Origin: Thermoanaerobaculales bacterium
GTDB lineage: Bacteria; Acidobacteriota; Thermoanaerobaculia; Thermoanaerobaculales; Sulfomarinibacteraceae
DNA length: 17,333 bases
NCBI GenBank assembly: GCA_025456385.1
Contig: JALOKS010000053.1
Location: 1-17,333, forward strand
Reading direction: 5' to 3'
Positions 9,406 to 17,333 of this stretch are shown piece after piece. Below the pieces are notes generated by a model. The model ran no database searches. It saw nothing but the letters and a program-made list of their open reading frames with translations, and was not told the DNA's origin. Numbering within the stretch: position 1 is the stretch's first letter; every line of letters starts with the position of its first letter. The translations under genes were made by a program, and so were the position numbers.

Positions 9406-9434
9406 AGGATACGCAAGCCTACGGCGGGTGCCAA
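9406..9434 (-). promoter_or_regulatory. Promoter of the aroC unit: TTGGCA-N17-TATCCT
   Basis: On the minus strand TTGGCA (9434-9429) and TATCCT (9411-9406) are separated by exactly 17 bp, the optimal sigma70 spacing. It is the only start in the window with a convincing -35 box. The predicted start site coincides with the ATG at 9399. Confidence 0.62.
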
Positions 9435-9453
9435 GCCGCCGCCGGTCCTCTGC

Positions 9454-9459
9454 TATCAT
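9454..9459 (+). promoter_or_regulatory. -10-like TATCAT (extended TGC) before the nucleotidase gene
   Basis: TGC-TATCAT ends 9 nt before the ATG at 9469. The extended TGn matches carA. It is divergent from the aroC promoter, and its -35 region would overlap the aroC -35 box. No Shine-Dalgarno is present. Confidence 0.48.
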
Positions 9460-9468
9460 CGCCGTCCC

Positions 9469-11136
9469 ATGACACCGACCTTCAAGACTCTCGGCGCGCT
9501 CGCCCTCGGCGTCGGGCTGGCGGCGGCCACCGGCGCCGAGCCGCCGGACACCGCCCGGCTCACCGTTCTCCACACCTCCGACCTCCACGGCAGCGTGCTG
9601 CCCTTCGACGATCAGTTGAACCGGGCATCCGACCGCGGCTCGCTGGCGCAGGTGGCGACCCTGGTCACCGAGATCCGCGCCGCGGCCGACCACCCGGTGC
9701 TGGTCCTCGACTCCGGCGACACCATCCAGGGCACACCTTTCGAGCAGTTCGTGCACCTCCGCTGGAGTGAGCCGAGCCCGACGATCGCCGCCATGAACCG
9801 GATCGGCTACCAGGCGATGGCGGTCGGCAACCATGAGTTCAACTTCGGCCTCGAGCCGCTGCGCCGCGCCGGGAGGCAGGCGGGGTTCCCGTTCCTGGCC
9901 GCCAACTGCGTGCGCGCCGGCAGCGACGAGCCCGCCTTCCAGCCCTACACGATCCTCGAGGTCGGCCCCCTGAAGGTCGGGGTTCTCGGCCTCATCACCC
10001 CGAACGTCCCGGGCTGGGAGCAGCCGGAGAACTACGCCGGCCTCGAGTTCCTGGCGATGGACGACGCGGCCCGCCGCTGGCTGCCGGTGCTGCGCGGCGA
10101 CGAGGGCTGTGATCTGGTGGTGGTTCTCGCCCACACCGGCTTCGAGCGCGACCCCGAGACCGGCGATCCCGACGGCAGCGCTCACGAGAACTTCGCCTGG
10201 CGCCTGAGCGAGGTGCCGGGCATCGATGTCCTGCTCACCGGCCACACCCACCGCGACATCCCGCCGCGCGAGCTGCACGGCGTGATCGTCGCGCAGCCCG
10301 GCGCGCGGGCGAGCCACCTGACCCGCATCGACCTCGAGCTCGAGCGGGAGAACGGCTCCTGGCGCATCGCCTCCTGGGAGGGCCGCAACCTTGCGAGCGG
10401 CGCCGCGGCCGCCGACGGGGGGATCGCCGACGCGATGGCCGAGGCCCACCACCGCGTGGCGGCGGCGCTCGACGGGCCGGCGGGCGAGGTCAGCGGCGAG
10501 GTCCGGGTCGAGCGCTGCCGGCTCGCCGACTGCGAGGCGGTCGACCTCCTGCACGCCGTGCAGCTCGAGGCGACCGGGGCGCAGCTGTCGCTCGCGGCCC
10601 TCCTCAACGCGAAGGCGCCGCCGCTGGCTCCGGGGCCGGTGAGCTGGCGTTGGATCCACGCCTTCTACGTCTACCCCAACTCGCTGCTCGCGGTGCGCCT
10701 CACCGGGGCGCAGGTGCGCGACGTGCTCGAGCACACGGCACGCTTCTACGACGGCCTCGAGTGCCCGCCGGCGGGCGGCTGCACGGTGCTCACCGACCCC
10801 GCCATCCCCCACTACAACGTGGACACGATGGCCGGGCTCTCCTACCGCATCGACCCGACGGCGCCCGAGGGCGCGCGCGTCCGTGACCTCCGCTTCGAGG
10901 GCCGGCCGCTGCGCCCCGAGGCCAGCTTCACCGTGGCCCTCAACTCCTACCGCGCCGCCGGCGGCGGGATGTTCCCGCACCTCGCCGCGGCCGAGGTCGT
11001 GTGGCGGAGCTCGACCGAGATGAGCGAGCTCATCGGCGACTACCTCGCGCGCCACCGCCCCTGGCAGCCGGTGGCCGACGGCAACTGGGTGATCGGCCGC
11101 GACCTTGCGGCCGAGGAGCCGATCGCAGGGCCCTGA
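9469..11136 (+). CDS. Exported CpdB/UshA-type 5'-nucleotidase / cyclic nucleotide phosphodiesterase
   Basis: A 555-residue secreted metallophosphoesterase. Residues 1-23 are a signal peptide (hydrophobic LGALALGVGLAAATGA). The calcineurin-like domain carries all metal-binding motifs: HTSDLHG (D38, H40), SGDTIQG (83-88), GNHEF (120-124), AHTG (221-224) and GHTH (258-261). The C-terminal nucleotide-binding domain (about 345-530) contains LSLAALLN, FYVYPNSLLAVRLTGAQVRD, YNVDTMAGLSYRID and NSYRAAGGGMFP. These last motifs recall CpdB (2',3'-cyclic-nucleotide 2'-phosphodiesterase/3'-nucleotidase) more than UshA, but substrate choice cannot be settled by eye. The expected role is periplasmic salvage of nucleotides and phosphate. 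It has no fused S-layer or anchor domain. aroB starts 48 bp after the stop, with its own -10-like box. Confidence 0.9.
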   Translation: MTPTFKTLGALALGVGLAAATGAEPPDTARLTVLHTSDLHGSVLPFDDQLNRASDRGSLAQVATLVTEIRAAADHPVLVLDSGDTIQGTPFEQFVHLRWSEPSPTIAAMNRIGYQAMAVGNHEFNFGLEPLRRAGRQAGFPFLAANCVRAGSDEPAFQPYTILEVGPLKVGVLGLITPNVPGWEQPENYAGLEFLAMDDAARRWLPVLRGDEGCDLVVVLAHTGFERDPETGDPDGSAHENFAWRLSEVPGIDVLLTGHTHRDIPPRELHGVIVAQPGARASHLTRIDLELERENGSWRIASWEGRNLASGAAAADGGIADAMAEAHHRVAAALDGPAGEVSGEVRVERCRLADCEAVDLLHAVQLEATGAQLSLAALLNAKAPPLAPGPVSWRWIHAFYVYPNSLLAVRLTGAQVRDVLEHTARFYDGLECPPAGGCTVLTDPAIPHYNVDTMAGLSYRIDPTAPEGARVRDLRFEGRPLRPEASFTVALNSYRAAGGGMFPHLAAAEVVWRSSTEMSELIGDYLARHRPWQPVADGNWVIGRDLAAEEPIAGP

Positions 11137-11172
11137 CGGGGCGGCAGCGCAGCGGGCGCGGCCCGCGCGCGG

Positions 11173-11178
11173 TAGCAT
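11173..11178 (+). promoter_or_regulatory. -10-like TAGCAT before aroB
   Basis: TAGCAT ends 6 nt before the aroB ATG at 11185, so the predicted start site is the A of the ATG. No -35 and no Shine-Dalgarno are visible in the 48-bp spacer. Read-through from the nucleotidase gene is also possible. Confidence 0.42.
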
Positions 11179-11184
11179 GGAACG

Positions 11185-12264
11185 ATGCAGAGGCTGCAGG
11201 TCGAAAGCCGGCTCGCAAGTTACCAGGTCGTGGCCGAGCCCGGCGCCCTCGGCCGCCTCGGCGAGGTGCTCGCCGCCGAGGGCCTGGCCGCGCCCCGGTC
11301 GCTCGTCAGCGACACCGTCGTCGCGCCGCTGTGGGCGCAGGCGGCCGCCGCCTCCTGTGGGGCGTCCCTGCTCACCATCCCCGCCGGCGAGGCCAGCAAG
11401 TGCTGGGCGACGGTGGAGGACCTGCTCGGGCGCTGGCTCGAGCGGGGCCTGCACCGCGGCGAGCTGGTGGCGGCGGTCGGGGGCGGCGTGGTCAGCGACC
11501 TCGTCGGCTTCGCAGCCGCGGTCTTCCTGCGCGGCATCGCCTGGGTGGCGGCGCCGACCACCCTCGTCGGCATGGTCGACGCCGCGATCGGCGGCAAGAC
11601 CGGGATCAACCTCGAGCGGGGCAAGAACCTGGTCGGGGCGTTCTGGCCGCCGCGCCTGGTGGTGATCGACCCGCAGGCCCTGCGCACCCTGCCGGCGCGC
11701 GAGCTCGCCGCCGGCGGCGCCGAGGTCGTGAAGACGGCCTGGCTCGGCGACCGCGGCCTGCTGCCGGTGATCCGCGACATGGCTCAGCCGCGCTTCGGCG
11801 CCCTGCCGGTCGAGGTCTGGCAGGAGCTGGTGATGCGCTGTGCGACGGTCAAGGCCGGGGTCGTGAGCGCGGACGAGCGCGAGGCGGGACCCCGTGCCGC
11901 TCTCAACCTCGGCCACACGCTCGGCCACGCCCTGGAGGCGGCAACCGCCTACCGCCGCTTCCTGCACGGCGAGGCGGTGGCGTGGGGCCTCCTCGCCGCG
12001 GCCCGGCTCGGCCGCCGCAGGGGCCTGCTGTCGCCCGCCGCCTGCGAGGAGCTCAGCTCCGCAGTGCGGGCGCTCGGGCCGCTGCCGGGGATCGCCGACC
12101 TGGCGGCCGAGGCGGTGGCGTCCCATATCGGCCGCGACAAGAAGCGTGACGACGGGGGTGTCGCCTGGGTGCTGCCGAGCGACGGCGGCGTCGCCCTCGG
12201 CCAGCGCGTCACGATCGACGAGGCCCTCGAGGTCTTCACCGAGCTGCAGAAGGCGGCATCCTGA
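11185..12264 (+). CDS. aroB: 3-Dehydroquinate synthase
   Basis: AroB closes DAHP to 3-dehydroquinate, the second shikimate step, using NAD+ and a divalent metal. The 359-residue length is normal. Motifs in order: PAGEASK (66-72), the NAD-binding loop GGGVVSDLVGFAA (99-111), PTTLVGMVDAAIGGKTGIN (124-142), GKNLVGAFWPP (146-156), AEVVK with metal ligand E180, NLGHTLGHALE with H244, HGEAVAWG with H261, and DKKRDDG near the C-terminus. All three expected metal ligands are present. The ATG at 11185 gives the standard N-terminus. It follows the nucleotidase gene on the same strand and precedes dnaB by 187 bp of repeat-rich spacer. Confidence 0.96.
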   Translation: MQRLQVESRLASYQVVAEPGALGRLGEVLAAEGLAAPRSLVSDTVVAPLWAQAAAASCGASLLTIPAGEASKCWATVEDLLGRWLERGLHRGELVAAVGGGVVSDLVGFAAAVFLRGIAWVAAPTTLVGMVDAAIGGKTGINLERGKNLVGAFWPPRLVVIDPQALRTLPARELAAGGAEVVKTAWLGDRGLLPVIRDMAQPRFGALPVEVWQELVMRCATVKAGVVSADEREAGPRAALNLGHTLGHALEAATAYRRFLHGEAVAWGLLAAARLGRRRGLLSPAACEELSSAVRALGPLPGIADLAAEAVASHIGRDKKRDDGGVAWVLPSDGGVALGQRVTIDEALEVFTELQKAAS

Positions 12265-12294
12265 ACCCGGAGCTCAAAATGCCACCTGTCGACC

Positions 12295-12321
12295 GATTTC
12301 GAACTTCGGGTTTCGAATCTT
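12295..12321 (+). repeat. Degenerate TTCGAAT-type heptads downstream of aroB
   Basis: GATTTCG, AACTTCG, GGTTTCG and AATCTT follow each other with 7-bp phase, starting 30 bp after the aroB stop. They look like a decayed version of the left arm of the carA-carB element (AATTTCG). There is no matching inverted arm in this spacer. Confidence 0.6.
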
Positions 12322-12336
12322 CCACAGCCCCACCCC

Positions 12337-12352
12337 AGGGTGAGTACACCCT
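12337..12352 (+). terminator. Small hairpin downstream of aroB
   Basis: AGGGTG-AGTA-CACCCT is a perfect 6-bp stem with a 4-nt loop, 73 bp after the aroB stop. It is followed by TGCCG, not a T-run, so intrinsic termination is doubtful. Confidence 0.3.
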
Positions 12353-12359
12353 TGCCGCG

Positions 12360-12401
12360 TGCTCCTGGATCCCTGGCCCCTGCTCCCTGCTCCCCGGCTC
12401 G
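12360..12401 (+). repeat. TGCTCCC-type heptad array before dnaB
   Basis: Six consecutive 7-bp units: TGCTCCT, GGATCCC, TGGCCCC, TGCTCCC, TGCTCCC, CGGCTCG. Two are identical and the rest degenerate. The reverse complement of the unit (CAGGGAG in another phase) is tandemly repeated at 6977-6990. The array ends 50 bp before the dnaB ATG. Confidence 0.62.
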
Positions 12402-12436
12402 GGCGGGCGGGCGGTGGGCGCCGCGGATTTCTGAGG

Positions 12437-12442
12437 TAGGAT
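12437..12442 (+). promoter_or_regulatory. -10-like TAGGAT before dnaB
   Basis: TAGGAT ends 9 nt before the ATG at 12452, so the leader would be 2-3 nt. A -35 box is not recognisable in the G-rich upstream DNA. Confidence 0.35.
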
Positions 12443-12451
12443 GGCAGGCCC

Positions 12452-13839
<1,388 letters not shown>

Positions 13840-13840
<1 letters not shown>

Positions 13841-14634
13841 TGGCCGAGCGACCCTCCGCCGGCCCGCTGGCCTGGCTCGACCACTTCGGACGGAGCGTGC
13901 TCGCGGCTCTCGACGAGCTCGGCCGGTTCTTCTACATCATGTCCTCGTCGGTGCTGTGGAGCTTCCGCCGCCCCTTCGACGGGGCCGAGCTCCTGCGCCA
14001 GATGGTGCGGGTCGGCTGGGACTCGATCCCGGTGGTCTTCCTCACCTGCCTCTTCACCGGGATGGTGCTCGCGCTGCAGACCTACCGCGGATTCGAGCGC
14101 TTCCACGCCGAGGGCTTCGTCGGCTCGGTGGTCGCGCTGTCGTTGACCCGCGAGCTCGCGCCGGTGCTGACCGGGCTGATGGTGGCCGGCCGCGTCGGCT
14201 CCGCGATGGCCGCCGAGCTCGGCACGATGCGCGTCACCGAGCAGATCGACGCCCTCTACGCCATGGCGACCGAGCCCATCCACTACCTGGTGGTGCCGCG
14301 GGTCAACGCCTCGATCCTGATGCTGCCGGTGCTCACGATCATCGGCGACGCAGTCGGCATCATCGGCGGCTGGCTGATCGCGGTCGGGCTCTTCGACGCC
14401 AACAGCTACCTGTACGTCGATCGGACCTTCCAGTTCCTCGAGGTCAACGACGTCACATCGGGGCTCATCAAGGCCGCGTTCTTCGGTTTGATCCTGTCGG
14501 TCACCGGCTGCGCCAAGGGTTTCTACACCGCCGGCGGCGCCGAGGGGGTCGGACGCGCCACGACCTCGGCAGTGGTGACGGCCTGCCTCTACATCCTGCT
14601 CTCGGACTTCTTCCTCACCAAGGTGCTGTTCTGA
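13840..14634 (+). CDS. mlaE: MlaE-family phospholipid ABC transporter permease
   Basis: A 264-residue inner-membrane permease of the MCE/Mla system, which moves phospholipids between inner and outer membranes. An amphipathic N-terminal region (about 12-50) precedes several hydrophobic segments (about 63-82, 93-115, 156-185, 210-228, 243-262). The family signature RELAPVLTGLMVAGRVGSAM then AAELGTMRVTEQIDAL is at 104-139. I choose the ATG at 13840, which overlaps the dnaB stop as TGATG; in-frame GTGs at 13834 and 13837 are possible alternatives. Its own stop overlaps the mlaF ATG in the same TGATG arrangement. Confidence 0.92.
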
Positions 14635-15422
14635 TGCCGGCCGCGGCCTCGACCCCGCACGCGGCGCCGACCGGGCCCATGATCAGCGTCATCGGCCTCG
14701 TCAAGTCCTTCGGCGCGAAGCAGGTCCTGAACGGCATCGACCTCGCGGTGGGCCGCGGCGAGTCGCTGGTATTGGTCGGCGGTTCGGGTGCCGGCAAGTC
14801 GGTCTTCATCAAGCACCTGATCGGCCTCATCCAGCCCGACGAGGGGCACGTGGTGGTCGACGGCGTCGACCTCACCCTCGCCCCGCCGGAGACCGTGCTC
14901 GCGCTCCGCAAGCGCTTCGGCATGAGCTTCCAGGAGGGCGCCCTCTTCGACTCGAAGACGGTCTTCGACAACATCGCCTTCCCGATCCTCCGCCACCGCA
15001 CGCGGGACCGCGGTCAGGTGGCGGCGCGGGTCCGCGAGTGCCTGGAGCTGGTGCGCCTGCCCGGCATCGAGGACAAGATGCCCTCGGAGCTCTCCGGCGG
15101 CATGCGCCGGCGGGTCGGCTTCGCCCGGGCGATCGCCCTCGAGCCGGAGATCCTGCTCTTCGACGAGCCGACGACCGGCCTCGATCCCATCAACACCGCC
15201 GCCATCGGCAACGTGATCAACCAGCTGCGGAGCGAGCTCGGAGTCACCGCGGTCACGATCACCCACGACATGAACCTGGCGCGGAGAATCGCCGACCGCA
15301 TCGCCATGATGCGCCGCGGGAGGATTCTCTCGATCGACACCCCGGATCTGTTCCAGCGCTCGGACAACTGGTTCGTGAGGGCTTTTCTCGACGGCGAGGT
15401 GCCAGAGGAGGACCGGCCATGA
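14634..15422 (+). CDS. mlaF: MlaF-family phospholipid ABC transporter ATPase
   Basis: A 262-residue ABC ATPase that powers the MlaE permease from the cytoplasmic side. Walker A GGSGAGKS is at 49-56, the Q-loop glutamine is Q100 (FQEGALFDS, typical of MlaF proteins), the signature LSGGMRRR at 153-160, Walker B ILLFDEPTTGLDP at 173-185 and the H-loop H211 (ITHD). About 15 extra Ala/Pro-rich residues precede the core beginning MISVIGLVKSFG, so Met16 is an alternative start. The TGATG overlap with mlaE favours 14634. The stop overlaps the mlaD ATG as ATGA. Confidence 0.93.
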   Translation: MPAAASTPHAAPTGPMISVIGLVKSFGAKQVLNGIDLAVGRGESLVLVGGSGAGKSVFIKHLIGLIQPDEGHVVVDGVDLTLAPPETVLALRKRFGMSFQEGALFDSKTVFDNIAFPILRHRTRDRGQVAARVRECLELVRLPGIEDKMPSELSGGMRRRVGFARAIALEPEILLFDEPTTGLDPINTAAIGNVINQLRSELGVTAVTITHDMNLARRIADRIAMMRRGRILSIDTPDLFQRSDNWFVRAFLDGEVPEEDRP

Positions 15423-16903
15423 CCCCTGCCGCTCGCATCGGCCTCTTCATGCTGATCGGGCTGATCATTCTCGGCGTGTTCATCATCAAGATCGAGGACA
15501 TCCCGGTCGGCGAGCGCGGCGAGCGCCTGAAGGTCACCGCCCGCTTCCCGTCGGTCGCCGGGCTCGACCGCCAGGCGGCGGTGCGCATCGCCGGCGTCCG
15601 CATCGGCAAGGTCGAGGCGATCGACCTCGCCGGCTCGGAGGCGCTGCTGACGCTGTCGCTCGACCCCAGGGTCGAGCTGCACGAAGGCGCCTCGGCCCAG
15701 GTCACGAGCCTCGGCATGCTCGGGGACAAGTACGTCGAGATCATCCCGGGCGACCCGGCGCGGCCGCTGCTGGCGCCCGGCTCCGAGCTGCGCGGCGCCA
15801 CCGCCCCGTCCTTCGACGACGTGCTCAGGGTCGCGACCGACATCGGCGCCGACGTCAAGGAGGTCACCGAGGCCCTGCGCGGCGCGATCGGCGGCGCCCA
15901 GGGCGAGCAGGCGATCGCGGAGATCGTCGCCAACATCCGCGAGCTCACCGCCTCGCTCAAGGTGCTGATCGCCGAGAACCAGGCCAACGTCAACCAGACC
16001 ACGGCCAACTTCCGCGACTTCTCGACGACCCTCCGCGACGAGCTGCCGCGGATCGCCGACAAGCTCAACCTCCTCGCCGACCAGCTCAACGGCGTGGTCG
16101 GCGAGAACCGGGAGGACCTGCAGGTCTCGATGGGCAACATCCGCGAGCTCACCGAGCGCCTCCAGGTGTCGGCGGACAACCTCAACCGGATCACGACCAA
16201 GATCGCCTCCGGAGAGGGCTCCATCGGCAAGCTGGTGAACGACGACACCACGGTCAACAACCTCAACGACACCCTCGACTCGATCGAGGGCGGCGTCGCC
16301 ACCCTGAACGAGACCCTCGGCCGTTACCGGCGCTACGAGCTCGACGTGGGCCTGCGCGGCGAGGCTCTCGCGGCCACCAGCGAGTCGCGGTTCGCCTTCG
16401 GCTTCGACCTGTGGACGACCCAGAAGCGCTTCTTCCGCATCGAGGGCGTCGACCTGCCGTACGGCAAGACCCGCACCACGACCGAGTTCGTGACCATCGA
16501 GTACCCCGACGGCAGCCAGGAGAGCTACATCGAGACCACCGAGAAGACCACCGACAAGCTCGGCATCAACGCCCAGGTCGGCTACCGGATGTTCCCGCAG
16601 ACGGTCATCCGGGCGGGGCTCATCGAGTCGACCGGCGGCATCGGGCTCGACCACAGCGTCCGCCTCTGGAACCGTCCGCTGACCTTCATCCTCGAGGCCT
16701 ACGACTTCGCGCGCCCCGCCGACGAGTCCGCGCACCTCCGTTTCGAGGGCCGCTACTTCGTGAGCCCGCACGTGTTCCTGAGCGCGGGCTGGGATGATCC
16801 CCTGGTTTCGGAGCGCTCCTCGGTGCTCTTCGGAGGCGGCATCACCTGGAGCGACGAGGACATCAAGTACAGCCTCGGCCTCGCCGGCGGCGCCCTGAAC
16901 TGA
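15419..16903 (+). CDS. mlaD: MCE-domain (MlaD-like) protein with coiled coil and long beta-rich C-terminal domain
   Basis: A 494-residue protein, far longer than E. coli MlaD (about 180). Residues 5-24 are an N-terminal membrane anchor. The MCE domain is about 36-111, with VRIAGVRIGKVEAIDL and SLGMLGDKYVEIIPG. Residues about 130-310 are helical with heptad-like and NIRELT repeats, including the SGEGSIGKLVNDDTTVNNL segment common in long MCE proteins. From about 315 onward the sequence alternates polar and hydrophobic residues in short strands (YELDVGLRGEAL, RFAFGFDLW, LGINAQVGYRMF, GGGITWSDEDIKYSLGL), resembling an outer-membrane-type barrel. It would bind and channel phospholipids between the membranes. 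The start is fixed by the 4-nt ATGA overlap with mlaF. radA begins 12 nt after the stop. The symbol denotes the position in the system, not full-length similarity. Confidence 0.87.
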   Translation: MTPAARIGLFMLIGLIILGVFIIKIEDIPVGERGERLKVTARFPSVAGLDRQAAVRIAGVRIGKVEAIDLAGSEALLTLSLDPRVELHEGASAQVTSLGMLGDKYVEIIPGDPARPLLAPGSELRGATAPSFDDVLRVATDIGADVKEVTEALRGAIGGAQGEQAIAEIVANIRELTASLKVLIAENQANVNQTTANFRDFSTTLRDELPRIADKLNLLADQLNGVVGENREDLQVSMGNIRELTERLQVSADNLNRITTKIASGEGSIGKLVNDDTTVNNLNDTLDSIEGGVATLNETLGRYRRYELDVGLRGEALAATSESRFAFGFDLWTTQKRFFRIEGVDLPYGKTRTTTEFVTIEYPDGSQESYIETTEKTTDKLGINAQVGYRMFPQTVIRAGLIESTGGIGLDHSVRLWNRPLTFILEAYDFARPADESAHLRFEGRYFVSPHVFLSAGWDDPLVSERSSVLFGGGITWSDEDIKYSLGLAGGALN

Positions 16904-16914
16904 GAGGCGGGGCC

Positions 16915-17333
16915 GTGGGCGGCAGCCTCTTCTACTGCAGCGCCTGCGGCCACGAGTCGCCCAAGTGGCTGGGGCAGTGCCCCGGCTGCGGCGAGTGGAA
17001 CAGCTACGTCGAGGCGCCGGCGTCGCGGGTGAGGAAGAGCGCCGCCGTCCCGTCGCGCGGGGCGCCAGCGGTGGCGATCACCGATGCCGCCGCGACGCCC
17101 ACCGCGCGCAGCGCGAGCGGCCTCGAGGGCCTCGACCGCGTGCTCGGGGGCGGCCTGGTGCCCGGCTCGCTGCTGCTCCTCGCCGGCGAGCCCGGGATCG
17201 GCAAGTCGACCCTCGTCCTCCAGGTCGCGGCGGCGCTCGCCGCGAGCGCCGGCCCCGTGGTCTACGTCACCGGCGAGGAGTCCGCCGAGCAGGTGGCCCT
17301 GCGCGGCAGCCGCCTCGCGGCCCTCCACCCGAA
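16915..17333 (+). CDS. radA: DNA repair protein RadA (Sms), N-terminal fragment
   Basis: The first 139 codons are visible; the gene leaves the right edge. A C4 zinc finger (C8, C11, C22, C25; YCSACGHESPKWLGQCPGCG followed by EWN) is diagnostic of RadA/Sms. A RecA-like ATPase starts near residue 70 (GLEGLDRVLGGGLVPGS) with Walker A GEPGIGKST at 91-99, then VVYVTGEESAEQV. The KNRFG motif and Lon-like domain would lie beyond the window. RadA helps process recombination intermediates by driving branch migration. The GTG at 16915 is preceded by GAGGCGGGG, a plausible RBS. It may be co-transcribed with the dnaB-mla genes, since only 11 bp separate it from mlaD. Confidence 0.95.
   Translation, partial: MGGSLFYCSACGHESPKWLGQCPGCGEWNSYVEAPASRVRKSAAVPSRGAPAVAITDAAATPTARSASGLEGLDRVLGGGLVPGSLLLLAGEPGIGKSTLVLQVAAALAASAGPVVYVTGEESAEQVALRGSRLAALHP

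Overview
The window is GC-rich Gram-negative chromosome. An Mla-type lipid transport operon implies an outer membrane. The codon bias, the S9 peptidase and the AT-rich tandem repeats between genes would fit an Acidobacteriota-like lineage (Thermoanaerobaculia or Holophagae type), but that placement is inference. I see no transposase, integrase, phage gene, tRNA, rRNA or CRISPR array. The genes are mainly housekeeping; the unusual material lies between them and in a few altered active-site motifs.

Layout. Positions 1-159 (-): start of an exported S9-family peptidase. 262-1386 (-): an ECF sigma factor followed by a one-TM anti-sigma-like protein. 1455-5904 (+): carA and carB, separated by a large heptad-repeat hairpin. 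6035-6940 (-): a zinc-ribbon membrane protein with a pseudopilin-like C-terminal part. 7230-8018 (-): a short-chain dehydrogenase. 8159-9399 (-): aroC, preceded by an overlapping 18-codon upstream ORF. 9469-11136 (+): an exported CpdB/UshA-type nucleotide phosphohydrolase. 11185-12264 (+): aroB. 12452-16903 (+): dnaB, mlaE, mlaF and an mlaD-like gene, whose reading frames overlap or touch. 16915-17333 (+): start of radA.

How it fits together. CarAB makes carbamoyl phosphate for pyrimidines and arginine. AroB and AroC are the second and the last step of the shikimate pathway, placed about 1.8 kb apart on opposite strands around the nucleotidase. The Mla genes encode permease, ATPase and periplasmic MCE protein of a phospholipid transporter, and their overlaps (TGATG, TGATG, ATGA) suggest translational coupling starting from dnaB.

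Two patterns run through the window. First, every spacer above about 120 bp holds short tandem repeats with a 7-bp unit (8-bp at one site), usually as facing inverted arms and usually beginning within 30 bp of a stop codon. Second, most transcription-unit starts have a TANNNT -10-like hexamer only 6-11 nt before the start codon and no Shine-Dalgarno sequence, which points to leaderless or nearly leaderless mRNAs. The aroC upstream ORF has the best promoter, TTGGCA-N17-TATCCT, with its ATG 7 nt after the -10 box.
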